Assembly: GCA_900768545.1 (NCBI GenBank)
Contig: CAAGDD010000003.1
Location: forward strand, 105,557 to 169,556
Reading direction: 5' to 3'
Source of the DNA: Clostridia bacterium
GTDB taxonomy: Bacteria > Bacillota > Clostridia > Christensenellales > UBA1242
DNA: 64,000 nt
Shown here: positions 24,109-33,914 of the stretch, piece after piece
How the letters are laid out: each line of letters opens with the position of its first letter
Numbering within the stretch: the first letter of the stretch is position 1
Notes under the pieces: model-generated
What the model saw: only the letters and a program-made list of their open reading frames with translations
The model's database searches: none
Told to the model about the DNA's origin: nothing
Made by a program: the position numbers and the translations under genes

Positions 24109-27100
24109 ATGAATATTTACTTTTTGTATGGTGGAATAGGCACTTTAGTCTTGGCACTTTTGATCGGTCTTTGCACAGGCCTTGTTCGTGGGCTTAAAAG
24201 GTCTTCACTCCACCTTTTGTTTTTTGTAGGCAGCGTGATTTTGGCTTACTTTATCACAAAACCTATCACAAATGCAATTTTAGGAATCAAGATTGCTCCA
24301 GACGGAACAGAGATGACTATAAGCGAATATATTATCACTTTGGTCGAACAAAATTTTGACTTAACTGGTCTTGAGTCAGCCAAAGAATTTTTAACAAAAC
24401 TTCCAAACGCGATCGCTTCACCAATTTTGTTTATTGTTTTGATTTCTCTTTGTTATTTTGTTTTGGATATTATTTATCTTATTGTTGCAAGAGTTGCTTT
24501 TGGAAAGAAAAAGGAAGACTTTCAAAAAAACAAGCCACGCCGTGCTTATGGCGCTGTGATTGGAACACTTGAAGCCTTGCTTTTCACATTTATCACTTTT
24601 GCTCCGCTTACATCACTTACAAAAACTTATCAAACAATCTGTGAATATTCAGCCGAACAAACTCAAGAAACTGAAGGCGCAAATGTTATTCTTTTGGAAG
24701 AAGGAACAGAACCCCCAGCTGAAGGACCTAAAAAAATGGACAGCGTTGGCACAAAAATCAAATCGCTACTTCCAAAAGGAGTTCACGAAGCCATTTTGGC
24801 TTACAACAAATGCGTTATTGGAAAAATGTCAGGCGCGGGCGGATTTGGAAATGTTTTGTTTGATGGACTTTCAAACTTTGAAATGGACGGCGAGAAAGTT
24901 CAGTTTAGAAAAGAAGTAATCACTCTTACAAGCACTTATGACGATTTTGTTATCATTTACAACAAAATTCAAGATAAAGATTATCAAAACATCGACTTTA
25001 CAAACTTGAAAGCAAATGTAGAAAAATTTGTTGATGACGGACTTTTCAAATCACTTGTTGCAAACACAGTTAAAGAATTTGTTTTAAATTTTAATGATCT
25101 CAAAATTGACTTGTCATCTATGCCTAATATCATAAAAGATTATGTAAGCGATTTGAAAGTTGTGTTCTCAAAAGAAGACTTCGACCCAGCCGCATATTTG
25201 AAACACGATATTATTGATCTTGTTGATGTTTTCGAAACAGTTGTTAAATCAAATCTTTACAAGGATTTCAAAGCCACTGACACAAAAAAAATTATCAATC
25301 TTTTAGAAGTTGTTGACAATCACAGCGCTGACGTCTCAACAGTATTGAAAAAAGTGTTTGGACTCAATCTTATTAAAGACGGAGCAAACGCAACAAGCAA
25401 GTTTTTGACAGAAAAAATGAAAGGAATTTTTAATAGCGAAACAGTTGGCGTAAATCTTGACTCAATCAAAAGCGAAGACGAAAAAAATCAAATGGTCACA
25501 GATATGATGAGCACGGTTAAAAAGTTTATTGACCTTGACAATTCTATCGTTGACAAAAACAAAATCACAGACAATAAGATCGGGATTGACGGAATTTTAA
25601 ATCCAGCCGAAGGTGAAAACATTATGGAAACCTTGATGAAGATCGATGATGTTGACCAAGTTTTGATTAAAGTAGGGAAAACCTTCGACACAGTTAGAAA
25701 TCTTTCTATCTTAAATCTTCCTGCCACAAGCGAACGCGAAGCAATCAAAGTCTTTGATGAAATTTTGAAAATCTACAATGTTCAAATCTTGACAAAAGAC
25801 GGAATCGAATATTATGAAAATGGCACAAAAGAAATTCTCGACACTTATGAAAAACTTTTCACAAAGATTGCAAATCCAGTAAAGATCGCAAGCGACTTAA
25901 AACTTTTAGACAGCAGCAAAACTTTGGACGATCAGTTGAACGAAATTACAAACAAACTTTCGACCGATGAAGACAAAAAACTTTTGAGCGATTTGCTTTT
26001 GCCTTTCTATCAACTCGACAGCGTTTCATTCAACACCACAGAAGCAAACTCAAATCTCAAAACTTTGGTGTTTGACAAAATTGTTGACTCATTGTCTTCA
26101 ATCAATATGCTTTCTGTTAACAAGGTTAAAACAAATGTTGAAGCACTCACTACAAAACAAAACAAAGTTGAAATGTGGAACAGCGAACTTTGTTATCTTG
26201 GCACAACACTCGACTTGCTCGGCGAAAAGAAAATGGGAACAGTAGAAAATCCAATTTCTTATTTGACTTATTTAAGACAACAAGACGCTGATCTTCAAGA
26301 AGCGATGAAAGTTATGCTTTCTGACAAAGACGAACAAAATGTTACAAGACTTTCAAAAGTTTTGGAAAATGTCATCAAAGCAGATATCTTTGACCAACTC
26401 GAAAGTGACGTGTTTGACAAGATTGACTTGTCAATCAAAGATGTTACAAAAGTAAAACCTGTCACAGACAGAAGCCGTCTTGGCGAAATTGCTGAAAGAA
26501 CTAGTGCAATTTCAACAATCGAATCACTTTTGGATATCACATTAAATCAAAATCTCGAATCTATGAAAGACGAAAGTGGTGAATACACTTCACAATATTA
26601 CTCGACAATCGGCTCACTTTTGGATATCTTAAACAAAAATGCAAAAGGCACAGGCGTCACAAATCGCGGCACATTCAACAATATTTTTGCAAACCTTATT
26701 TGGTATATGACAAGCGACAATATCAATGGCGCAACATATCAACCAACTGATTTGCCAAACGAAAATTATATTGATATCAAAGCATTCATTATGAAAAAGA
26801 CAAACACATCAGTCGGTGGAACTGTTGATTATTATGCTATTGAAAATTATAAAGAAATTATGCTCGAACTTAAAGACACACTTGATTTTGCAAACGCGTT
26901 GAAAGCCTTTGCTCCTTCTGGATCACTTTCAGACAACGTAGCTGCTGCGGCCTTTGCCAACGCATTCTTCGAAGGTCTTGACGGATTGAAAAAGAAAGAT
27001 AACGCTGCTTACACAAATGCAGAAAAAGAAAATTATCTTTCAAACTTGATTGCTTTGACAAACGCAAATCCTAATCACAAACTTTTGAGCGACGAAGATA

Positions 27101-27234
27101 AGACAAATTATAATGATCTTATTTACAAAGCAATCGACAATCATTACAATGACAGCACAAAGACCGAAACTTACAATCCTGCAATGAGCGCACTTTTGAA
27201 AACATTGTTCAATCTCACAACACCAACAACCTAA
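24109..27234 (+). CDS. Large membrane protein with a CvpA-like N-terminus
   Basis: Protein of 1041 residues. The first 175 residues contain four predicted membrane segments (about 4-25, 32-52, 102-126, 148-170) with the GLCTGLVRGLKRSS loop and AYGAVIGTLEALL, as in CvpA-family proteins. The remaining 850 residues are soluble, helix-rich and without cysteine clusters or recognisable domains. CvpA proteins are about 170 residues, so the long C-terminal part is unusual. A promoter TTGCAA-18-TATAAT (24059-24088) and GAAGGAG precede it, and a strong terminator follows. Function unknown; an envelope role is likely from topology. Confidence 0.6.
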   Translation: MNIYFLYGGIGTLVLALLIGLCTGLVRGLKRSSLHLLFFVGSVILAYFITKPITNAILGIKIAPDGTEMTISEYIITLVEQNFDLTGLESAKEFLTKLPNAIASPILFIVLISLCYFVLDIIYLIVARVAFGKKKEDFQKNKPRRAYGAVIGTLEALLFTFITFAPLTSLTKTYQTICEYSAEQTQETEGANVILLEEGTEPPAEGPKKMDSVGTKIKSLLPKGVHEAILAYNKCVIGKMSGAGGFGNVLFDGLSNFEMDGEKVQFRKEVITLTSTYDDFVIIYNKIQDKDYQNIDFTNLKANVEKFVDDGLFKSLVANTVKEFVLNFNDLKIDLSSMPNIIKDYVSDLKVVFSKEDFDPAAYLKHDIIDLVDVFETVVKSNLYKDFKATDTKKIINLLEVVDNHSADVSTVLKKVFGLNLIKDGANATSKFLTEKMKGIFNSETVGVNLDSIKSEDEKNQMVTDMMSTVKKFIDLDNSIVDKNKITDNKIGIDGILNPAEGENIMETLMKIDDVDQVLIKVGKTFDTVRNLSILNLPATSEREAIKVFDEILKIYNVQILTKDGIEYYENGTKEILDTYEKLFTKIANPVKIASDLKLLDSSKTLDDQLNEITNKLSTDEDKKLLSDLLLPFYQLDSVSFNTTEANSNLKTLVFDKIVDSLSSINMLSVNKVKTNVEALTTKQNKVEMWNSELCYLGTTLDLLGEKKMGTVENPISYLTYLRQQDADLQEAMKVMLSDKDEQNVTRLSKVLENVIKADIFDQLESDVFDKIDLSIKDVTKVKPVTDRSRLGEIAERTSAISTIESLLDITLNQNLESMKDESGEYTSQYYSTIGSLLDILNKNAKGTGVTNRGTFNNIFANLIWYMTSDNINGATYQPTDLPNENYIDIKAFIMKKTNTSVGGTVDYYAIENYKEIMLELKDTLDFANALKAFAPSGSLSDNVAAAAFANAFFEGLDGLKKKDNAAYTNAEKENYLSNLIALTNANPNHKLLSDEDKTNYNDLIYKAIDNHYNDSTKTETYNPAMSALLKTLFNLTTPTT

Positions 27235-27248
27235 TTTTCAAACAAAAC

Positions 27249-27289
27249 AAAGAGTTGAAATGACAAATTTGTCAAATCAACTCTTTTTT
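27249..27289 (+). terminator. Terminator of the CvpA-like gene
   Basis: AAAGAGTTGA / TCAACTCTTT outer stem enclosing the palindrome TGACAAATTTGTCA, followed by T. Confidence 0.88.
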
Positions 27290-27342
27290 GTTGTCAAAAA
27301 CAAAAATTTTGTGCTAAAATTGATTTATTAAAAGGAAAGAAA

Positions 27343-28278
27343 ATGGAATTTAAACATATCCCAGTTATGTTAAACGAAGTCATCGATGGGCTCGACATCA
27401 AAAAAGACGGAATATATGTTGACTGTACAGTTGGTGGCGGTGGACATTCTTTTGAAATTGCCAAACGCTTGAAAGGTGGTCATCTTTATGCTTTCGACCG
27501 CGACGAAGACGCAATCAAAAAGAGCAGTCAAACGCTTGAAAAGTTTAAAGATCGTGTGACACTCACAAAAGCAAATTACAAACAAGCGCCAGAGATTTTA
27601 AAAAGCCTTGGCGTCGAAAAGATTGATGGATTTTTGATTGACTTGGGAGTTAGTTCTTATCAAATTGATGAAGCGGAGCGCGGATTTAGTTTTGTTCACG
27701 ACGGCAGACTTGATATGCGAATGGATAGAGATGAAGCGGTCGAAACGGCCTATGACATCGTCAACACTTATTCGGACAAACAACTCGCCCAAATTTTCCG
27801 TGATTATGGCGAAGAAGAATTTGCTTGGCAAATCGCAAAAAATATCGTAAAACACAGAGAAAAAGCGCCGATTGAAACCACTTTTCAACTTCGAGATATC
27901 ATCGAAGAAAGTATGCCTAAAAAAATTGTCTTTTCTCGTGGCGGAGCATCAAAAAAGGTGTTTCAAGCACTTCGAATTGAGATAAATGCCGAACTTGAAA
28001 AACTCGACACACTTTTAAAACAACTTTTGGATATGTTGAATGTCGGCGGACGCGGCTGTGTTTTGACCTTTCACAGTCTCGAAGACCGAATTGTCAAAAA
28101 TGTTTTCAAACTTGAAAGCACTGGCTGCATTTGCCCACCAAAAACACCAATCTGCATTTGTGGGCACAAAGCGAGTGTAAAACTTGTTTCGCGAAAGCCA
28201 ATCGTTGCAAGTGAAGAAGAACAAAAACAAAACAGCCGAAGCACTTGTGCAAAACTTCGAATTGTAGAAAAACTATAA
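27343..28278 (+). CDS. rsmH: 16S rRNA (cytosine1402-N4)-methyltransferase
   Basis: SAM-dependent methyltransferase of 311 residues (MraW). Motifs include HIPVMLNEV at the N-terminus, the SAM-binding DCTVGGGGHS, DLGVSSYQID, and FHSLEDRIVK. Promoter TTGTCA-18-TAAAAT (27291-27320, TGC extension) and AAGGA ribosome binding site. It begins a cluster with an FtsL-position membrane protein and a division/sporulation PBP, matching the start of the dcw cluster but without mraZ. Confidence 0.97.
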   Translation: MEFKHIPVMLNEVIDGLDIKKDGIYVDCTVGGGGHSFEIAKRLKGGHLYAFDRDEDAIKKSSQTLEKFKDRVTLTKANYKQAPEILKSLGVEKIDGFLIDLGVSSYQIDEAERGFSFVHDGRLDMRMDRDEAVETAYDIVNTYSDKQLAQIFRDYGEEEFAWQIAKNIVKHREKAPIETTFQLRDIIEESMPKKIVFSRGGASKKVFQALRIEINAELEKLDTLLKQLLDMLNVGGRGCVLTFHSLEDRIVKNVFKLESTGCICPPKTPICICGHKASVKLVSRKPIVASEEEQKQNSRSTCAKLRIVEKL

Positions 28279-28318
28279 AGCACGAAATCATAAACGAAAG
28301 AAAAGGAGCATACAATTT

Positions 28319-29059
28319 ATGGATAGACTTGTTGCTGAAAAAGAAGTTGAAACGCTTGTTGAAACTCAAGAAGTCACAGCGCCAAAGCAAGTAGAAAACA
28401 AAGTTGAAAATACTATGCCAACATTTCAAACAAATTTTGACGGCAAGTTTGACCAAAACAATTTTGTTTATCAAACGCAAAAAGTTGAAGAAAAAAAGCC
28501 TTTGGACAAAATGGAAGGTGCAAGAATTGAAAGTTATGTTCAATCTTTTGAAAATGTCACTCTTGGCGATATAAAAAAAGAAAAAGAACAAAAAGAAGCG
28601 ACCGACTTTTTGTCACAAAAGGACCAACTCATCGAAGAACAATACACTCCTTCGCAGCCACAAGAAAATCAAACTATTATTGAAAAACCAAACTATGATT
28701 TGATTGAAGAAAATCCAAAAATTGTAAAACTAAAATCAAAACAAAAGAAACAAAACAAGCCAAAGAAAAACTTTGGAAAAATTGCTCTTGCGTGCGCACT
28801 CGGCGCGTCGGCACTTGTTTGTGTGGTCAACACAGCTCTTATCGACAATATGCAAGCGGCGTTTTATGAAATAAATGAAACATACAATGTCAATCTTCGC
28901 ACATATTTAAAAAATATAGCAAATCTAGATTCGACAAAAAAGAGTATGGAATTTATTGAAACATATCCCGACGAAAATCTCGACGCGGGCGATGTTGGAA
29001 AAAAGACAAACTGGTTTGACAATATTTGCAATTTCATAGGTGGAATGTTTGGAGGTTAA
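28319..29059 (+). CDS. Single-pass membrane protein in the ftsL position
   Basis: 246 residues: a charged, low-complexity cytoplasmic part (1-150, rich in Glu, Lys and Gln), one membrane segment at about 154-176 (IALACALGASALVCVVNTALI), and a short external part of 70 residues. It lies between rsmH and the PBP gene, exactly where ftsL usually sits, and its stop is 2 nt before the PBP start. FtsL proteins share only this topology, usually with a short cytoplasmic tail and an external coiled coil, so this may be a divergent divisome protein or an unrelated one. No recognised domain. Confidence 0.65.
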   Translation: MDRLVAEKEVETLVETQEVTAPKQVENKVENTMPTFQTNFDGKFDQNNFVYQTQKVEEKKPLDKMEGARIESYVQSFENVTLGDIKKEKEQKEATDFLSQKDQLIEEQYTPSQPQENQTIIEKPNYDLIEENPKIVKLKSKQKKQNKPKKNFGKIALACALGASALVCVVNTALIDNMQAAFYEINETYNVNLRTYLKNIANLDSTKKSMEFIETYPDENLDAGDVGKKTNWFDNICNFIGGMFGG

Positions 29060-29061
29060 CT

Positions 29062-30957
29062 TTGCAAAAGCCTTACACTTTAAAGTCGTTGCAAAAGAGA
29101 ATAAAAGCGATATTTATTGTTTTGATATTTCTCTTTTGTAGCCTTGGTGTAAGGCTTTTTGTTGTTCAAATTATTCAAGGAAAATCGCTCCAACAAAAAG
29201 CGATAGACCAGTGGACTCGCGATTTAAAACTCACAGCCCCACGCGGAACAATTTACGACACCACTGGCGATACGCTGGCGGTCAGTTACACCACTTATGA
29301 TGTTTATGTGCGCGGAAGAGAAGTCAAAGACACCGAAAAAACTGCTCAATTTTTGGCAAATCTTTTGAATCTCGACCCAGCCAAAACGCTTGAAAAAGTG
29401 TCAAAGAAAAATATTTCGGAAGTGCTTTTGAAAATGCAAGTCAAAGACGATGTCGCCGAAGAGATTTACAAAGCTAAACTTGACGGAGTTTATCTTGCTG
29501 AAAATGTGGGTAGATATTATGTTTATGGAAATATGCTCACACAACTTTTAGGCTTTATTTCTGCCGACAATGTTGGGCAAGCGGGACTTGAAGCATATCT
29601 TGACAAATACTTGGTCGGGCAAGACGGATATAGTTATGTTCAAAGCGATTTACAAGGCAAAGAGATTGGTGGGAAAATTCGATATTATGTCAGCGGCACT
29701 GCTGGCTGCAATGTGAAACTTACAGTCAATTCAAAAATTCAAATTTTGCTGGAACAAGTTTTAAATCAAGCATGCACAGATCAAAAAGCAAAGGCCGTGA
29801 CGGGGATTGTTATGAACGCCAAGACAAGCGAAATTTTGGCAATGTCTTCAAAGCCAAGTTTTGACCTTAACGATGTGCCAAGAGATGACCTTAAAACTTT
29901 GTTTGAACAGTCAAAAATGAAGGCGGTCACCGACACTTATGAGCCGGGTTCGACTTTCAAAATTTTGACAATTGCCGCCGCTCTTGAAGAAGGTGTCACA
30001 ACACTAAACGATCGTTTTTATTGTCCGGGTTATCGGGTGATTGATGGGCAGAGAATCAAATGTTGGCGCAGTATCGGCCATGGAAGCCAGACGCTCACCG
30101 AAGCGTTTGCAAACTCGTGCAACTGCTGCTTTATGGATCTTGCGTTGCGTTTGGGCGTTGACAAGTTTTATTCTTATATGGAAAAATTTGGGCTCGGCCA
30201 CAAAACAAACATCACGATCAAAGGCGAAAGCGGCGGAATTGTTATGCCAAAGAAAAATGTCAAAACTGTTGACCTTGCGAGAATGGGCTTTGGCCACGCG
30301 ATCGCGGTCACTCCAATCCAACTTTTGTCGATTGTCGCTGGAATAACTGGCGGCGGTGTTTGGAAAACTCCAACTTTCATCGAAGGGGTTTATGACCAAA
30401 ACGGGAACAATGTTTATCAAAGTGATTTAAAAAGTCGCCGAATTTTGTCACAACAAACAAGCGACACGGTCAATATGCTTTTGCAAAAAGCCGAAAACAA
30501 AAATGCTGATTATTCATTTGTTGAAGGTTACAATGTGGGCGGCAAAACAGGAACGGCGCAAAAATATGACGAAAAAGGGCGCATTGCAAGCGGAAAATAT
30601 ATTTCAAGTTTTATCGGCACATATCCGGCAAACAATCCTGACTATTTGTTTATGATTATGGTCGATGAGCCGAGTGCGGGAGCGTATTATGGTGCACTTG
30701 TTGCCGCGCCTTATGGGAAGCAGTTTTTTAGTGAACTTTTTAAGTTTTATGATATGCCAAAAGACGACCAAAGTATCGTTTTAGAAGAAGTCGAAATGCC
30801 AGATGTTGAAGGGGTGTCGCTAACCGACGCGATAGTTTTGTTGCACAAAATCGGCATTGATTATGAAATTGACGGAAGCGGCGGTGTGATTTTGAAACAA
30901 CTTCCGCCAGTTGGCACAAAACTTCACAAGGGTGACACAATTCTTTTGATAACCTAA
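29062..30957 (+). CDS. Penicillin-binding protein 2, SpoVD/FtsI type, with one PASTA domain
   Basis: Peptidoglycan transpeptidase of 631 residues from a TTG start at 29062, chosen because GGAGG lies at 29051-29055 and the upstream ATG at 29026 would be inside the preceding gene. One membrane anchor (about 12-38), a dimerisation domain beginning APRGTIYDTTGDTLA, a transpeptidase domain with STFK (in PGSTFKIL), SCN and KTGT motifs, and a C-terminal PASTA domain (MPDVEGVSLTDAIVLL...). SpoVD (spore cortex) and PBP2B/FtsI (septum) share this layout; the dcw-type position fits either. Confidence 0.92.
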   Translation: MQKPYTLKSLQKRIKAIFIVLIFLFCSLGVRLFVVQIIQGKSLQQKAIDQWTRDLKLTAPRGTIYDTTGDTLAVSYTTYDVYVRGREVKDTEKTAQFLANLLNLDPAKTLEKVSKKNISEVLLKMQVKDDVAEEIYKAKLDGVYLAENVGRYYVYGNMLTQLLGFISADNVGQAGLEAYLDKYLVGQDGYSYVQSDLQGKEIGGKIRYYVSGTAGCNVKLTVNSKIQILLEQVLNQACTDQKAKAVTGIVMNAKTSEILAMSSKPSFDLNDVPRDDLKTLFEQSKMKAVTDTYEPGSTFKILTIAAALEEGVTTLNDRFYCPGYRVIDGQRIKCWRSIGHGSQTLTEAFANSCNCCFMDLALRLGVDKFYSYMEKFGLGHKTNITIKGESGGIVMPKKNVKTVDLARMGFGHAIAVTPIQLLSIVAGITGGGVWKTPTFIEGVYDQNGNNVYQSDLKSRRILSQQTSDTVNMLLQKAENKNADYSFVEGYNVGGKTGTAQKYDEKGRIASGKYISSFIGTYPANNPDYLFMIMVDEPSAGAYYGALVAAPYGKQFFSELFKFYDMPKDDQSIVLEEVEMPDVEGVSLTDAIVLLHKIGIDYEIDGSGGVILKQLPPVGTKLHKGDTILLIT

Positions 30958-30977
30958 TCAAAAAAACTTTCAATCTG

Positions 30978-31006
30978 TTGATTATTTTCAAAAAAAAGTT
31001 TATAAT
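30978..31006 (+). promoter_or_regulatory. Promoter with +1 at the start codon of the metallopeptidase gene
   Basis: TTGATT (30978-30983), 17-bp spacer, TATAAT (31001-31006). The ATG starts 7 nt after the -10 hexamer and there is no Shine-Dalgarno: leaderless candidate. Confidence 0.65.
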
Positions 31007-31012
31007 CGTTTT

Positions 31013-31741
31013 ATGTGGATTTATATTGCTTTGGGCTTAACTGGTGGATTTGTTTTGCTATTGTGCCTTTGTTTGGCGGTGGCAAACTTTTCCTACGAAA
31101 ATTTTAAAGAAAAATACACAAATCTTGACCGATATCAAAACTCTAATGGCATAACCACCTTGCAATATGTCAAACAAATCAATCAAAACAATTTCAATTC
31201 AAAAATCGCGATTGAAAGTTGCGGGCAATTTCAAGACTGTTATTATAGCGGGCGCGTCGCTTTGAGCGGGCAGACAATGCAATCAAACTCGCTTGCGTCA
31301 CTTTCGATTGTATCGCACGAATTGGGTCACGCAAGACAAGATTTTTCAGGGGATACTTTGAAAAAACATATTTCTATGCGTCGCGCAGGACGCTTTTGTG
31401 GAATGTTTTTTATGCCGCTTATGATTGTCGGAGCGATAATGTGTTTGCTGTTTGTTTTCGGCGTTCTGCCACAAAAAATCGTGCTTTATTGTGGAATTGT
31501 TGCATTGGCACTTGCGCTGATTATATTTTTGTTTGCAATAATATTGAAATACAAAGAAATCAAAATTGAAAGACAGGCGTCAGACTTTGCGGTCGAGTTT
31601 TTGGCTGAAATCTTGACGGCTGGCGAAGTGAAAATGTGTAAAGATTTTTTGGATAGTGCAAGACTGACTTATTGGGGCGGTTTGTTTAGAACGATGTTCG
31701 GCTGGACATTTCTCACTCAAAAAGACAAAATGTTTAAATAA
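31013..31741 (+). CDS. Membrane zinc metallopeptidase, YugP type
   Basis: 242 residues with a membrane segment at 4-26, the HEXXH zinc motif in VSHELGHARQD (near residue 103), then two further membrane segments (about 128-150 and 157-178) and a C-terminal region with an ERQASDFAVEFL block as in the neutral zinc peptidase 2 family (YugP). The family usually ends near 230 residues. Probably cleaves membrane or membrane-proximal proteins; substrates unknown. Translation appears leaderless. Confidence 0.85.
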   Translation: MWIYIALGLTGGFVLLLCLCLAVANFSYENFKEKYTNLDRYQNSNGITTLQYVKQINQNNFNSKIAIESCGQFQDCYYSGRVALSGQTMQSNSLASLSIVSHELGHARQDFSGDTLKKHISMRRAGRFCGMFFMPLMIVGAIMCLLFVFGVLPQKIVLYCGIVALALALIIFLFAIILKYKEIKIERQASDFAVEFLAEILTAGEVKMCKDFLDSARLTYWGGLFRTMFGWTFLTQKDKMFK

Positions 31742-31768
31742 AAAAGGAGCAAAAATGTGCTCCTTTTT
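31741..31768. terminator. Bidirectional terminator
   Basis: Perfect 10-bp stem AAAAAGGAGC / GCTCCTTTTT with an 8-nt loop, serving the peptidase gene and the convergent DUF1540 gene. Confidence 0.85.
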
Positions 31769-31769
31769 C

Positions 31770-31973
31770 TTATCTATCGTTGTCGATTGTGTTGTCGCTG
31801 CAATCGGCATTTTTGCAAACATAACTTTTGCAAAAGTGTGGAGTTTCTCCGTCTGGCAAAAAGCTTTTTGAGCCAGTTGAAACTTCGATTTGTTCTTTGT
31901 TGCAGTCGCAACCCTTTTCATTGTAAACGCAGTCGCAAACATTGCAACGGACGCCTTTGTTTGTATCGTTCAT
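31770..31973 (-). CDS. DUF1540 cysteine-rich protein
   Basis: 67 residues. VRCNVCDCVYNEKGCDCNKEQIEV followed by a later HFCKSYVC matches the DUF1540 metal-binding fold common in spore-forming Bacillota; the extra C-terminal cysteines (CKNADC) are typical of two-part versions. GGGAGG before the ATG at 31973 fixes the start. Function of the family is unknown. Confidence 0.85.
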   Translation of the reverse strand: MNDTNKGVRCNVCDCVYNEKGCDCNKEQIEVSTGSKSFLPDGETPHFCKSYVCKNADCSDNTIDNDR

Positions 31974-32066
31974 AATACCTCCCGATATTAATGTTTGCAA
32001 AAAACGTTTTTTTATAAATTAATCATAAAAATTTTTAAAAAACATATTATAAAATAGATGAAATTG

Positions 32067-32095
32067 TTGACAAGTTTTGATTTTAAGTATAAAAT
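32067..32095 (+). promoter_or_regulatory. Promoter of the small membrane protein gene
   Basis: TTGACA (32067-32072), 17-bp spacer, TAAAAT (32090-32095). Confidence 0.75.
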
Positions 32096-32139
32096 TAAAG
32101 TGTAATAACAATTACAAATCTAAAAAGGAGTGTATAAAA

Positions 32140-32370
32140 ATGGCTAAGAATACAAGAAAATCAGATTATTTTGGTTTGAGCTACATCGTAAGCCTTATTC
32201 TTGCAATTATCCCAGTTACAGCTTGGATTTGCGGAATGATCACTAGACTTATGGAAGGAAAAATCGTAGCTTTCATCATTCGTTTGCTTGGTTTGGGTCT
32301 TATCATTTGGGTTGTTGACCTTGTTATGATGATCACACAAAAGCACATTTGGAGATTGTTGAACTGCTAA
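32140..32370 (+). CDS. Small two-helix membrane protein
   Basis: 76 residues with a basic N-terminus (MAKNTRKSDYFG) and two predicted membrane helices (about 12-35 and 42-66), ending QKHIWRLLNC. AAAGGAG at 32124-32130 sets the start, with its own promoter and terminator. Small membrane proteins of this form are common in Clostridia; I cannot assign a function. Confidence 0.75.
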   Translation: MAKNTRKSDYFGLSYIVSLILAIIPVTAWICGMITRLMEGKIVAFIIRLLGLGLIIWVVDLVMMITQKHIWRLLNC

Positions 32371-32381
32371 TGTCAAACAAG

Positions 32382-32412
32382 AAAACACTTCGCTTTTGCG
32401 GAGTGTTTTTTT
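32382..32412 (+). terminator. Terminator of the small membrane protein gene
   Basis: AAACACTTCGC / GCGGAGTGTTT hairpin with T run. Confidence 0.85.
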
Positions 32413-32450
32413 ATCACAATGAAAGTTAAACATAATTATAAACAAAACAA

Positions 32451-32481
32451 AAAAAACTGACATTTCTGTCAGTTTTTTTTA
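32451..32481 (-). terminator. Terminator of glyQS
   Basis: AAAACTGACA / TGTCAGTTTT hairpin with A and T tails, at the glyQS stop. It could work in both directions. Confidence 0.85.
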
Positions 32482-33882
32482 TTAAAATTTGATTTTATCT
32501 TCAACATATTTAGCCACATCTGCGATAGGAATTCTTTCTTGTGCCATGCTGTCGCGTTCACGAACTGTTACACAGCAATCTTCCAAGGTGTCAAAGTCGA
32601 TTGTGACGCAAAAAGGCGTTCCAATTTCATCTTGACGACGATAACGCTTCCCGATTGAGCCAGCTTCATCATAAGTGCAAGAGAAATGTTTGATAAGGTC
32701 GCCATAAACTTCGTCAGCCTTGTCGCTCAATTTTTTAGAAAGTGGCAAAATTGCAACTTTGTAAGGAGCAAGGTGTGGAGCGAGTTTCAAAACAACTCTT
32801 GTGTCGTTTTCACCGACTTCTTCTTCGTGATAAGCATCACAAAGCACGGTCAAAAACATTCTGTCAACGCCCAAAGAAGGTTCGATAACATAAGGAATAT
32901 ATTTTTCACCAGTCACTGGGTCTGTGTATTCAAGATTTTCTTTTGATTCGTTTGCGTGTTGTTTAAGGTCGTAGTCTGTGCGGTCAGCGACGCCCCAAAG
33001 TTCTCCCCAGCCGAATGGGAACAAATATTCAAAGTCAGTTGTTGCTTTTGAATAGAAGCAAAGTTCGTCTTTTGAGTGGTCGCGAAGTCTTAAATGTTCT
33101 TCTTTAATGCCCATTGACAAAAGCCAGTTTTTGCAGAAACTTCTCCAATAGTTAAACCATTCAAGGTCTGTGCCAGGTTCGCAGAAAAATTCAAGTTCCA
33201 TTTGTTCAAATTCTCTTGTTCTAAAAATGAAGTTTCCTGGGGTGATTTCGTTTCTAAATGATTTTCCAATTTGACCAACGCCGAGAGGCATTCTACTGCG
33301 GGTTGTTCTCAGAAGATTTTTAAAGTTTACAAAAATTCCTTGTGCTGTTTCTGGACGAAGATAAAGTGTGTTTGCGCTTTCTTCTGTTACACCTTGAAAA
33401 GTCTTAAACATCAAGTTAAACTTTCGAATAGGTGTGAAGTCACTCTTTCCGCAGATAGGGCACTTAACATGATTTTCGGCAATAAACTTTTCCATTTTTT
33501 CATTGTCAGTTTCCCAGCCGGCAGTGTTTATGTCGAGATTTTTTTCTTTGATATAGTTTTCAATAAGTTGATCGGCTCTGTGACGAGATTTGCAGGCTTT
33601 GCAGTCCATAAGTGGGTCTGAGAATCCGCCAAGGTGACCAGACGCTTTCCAAACGCGAGGGTTCATCAAAATCGCACTGTCAAGTCCGACGTTGTATTTG
33701 CATTCTGTAACAAACTTTTGCCACCAAGATTTTTTGATATTGTTTTTAAGTTCAACGCCCAAAGGACCATAATCCCAAGCGTTTGCAAGTCCGTCGTAAA
33801 TTTCACTTCCGGCAAAAACAAATCCGCGATTTTTGCAAAGAGCGACAAGTTTATCCATTGTTAATTGTTGTTTTTCTTCCAT
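32482..33882 (-). CDS. glyQS: Glycyl-tRNA synthetase, single-chain alpha2 type
   Basis: Class II aminoacyl-tRNA synthetase of 466 residues. The eukaryote/archaea-like homodimeric form is recognised by the N-terminal [25 protein letters not shown], the zinc-binding CKAC and CPIC pairs, motif 2 around [26 protein letters not shown], and motif 3 near [12 protein letters not shown]. Controlled by a T-box leader directly upstream, so expression should rise with uncharged tRNA-Gly. AAGGAG precedes the ATG. Confidence 0.97.
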   Translation of the reverse strand: MEEKQQLTMDKLVALCKNRGFVFAGSEIYDGLANAWDYGPLGVELKNNIKKSWWQKFVTECKYNVGLDSAILMNPRVWKASGHLGGFSDPLMDCKACKSRHRADQLIENYIKEKNLDINTAGWETDNEKMEKFIAENHVKCPICGKSDFTPIRKFNLMFKTFQGVTEESANTLYLRPETAQGIFVNFKNLLRTTRSRMPLGVGQIGKSFRNEITPGNFIFRTREFEQMELEFFCEPGTDLEWFNYWRSFCKNWLLSMGIKEEHLRLRDHSKDELCFYSKATTDFEYLFPFGWGELWGVADRTDYDLKQHANESKENLEYTDPVTGEKYIPYVIEPSLGVDRMFLTVLCDAYHEEEVGENDTRVVLKLAPHLAPYKVAILPLSKKLSDKADEVYGDLIKHFSCTYDEAGSIGKRYRRQDEIGTPFCVTIDFDTLEDCCVTVRERDSMAQERIPIADVAKYVEDKIKF

Positions 33883-33914
33883 AAAATTCTCCTTTTTGTT
33901 TTGGCAAATTGGTT

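Noticed and set aside
28106..28591. 161-codon minus-strand ORF across the end of rsmH and the next gene
   Set aside because: Phenylalanine-rich shadow of two good plus-strand genes.
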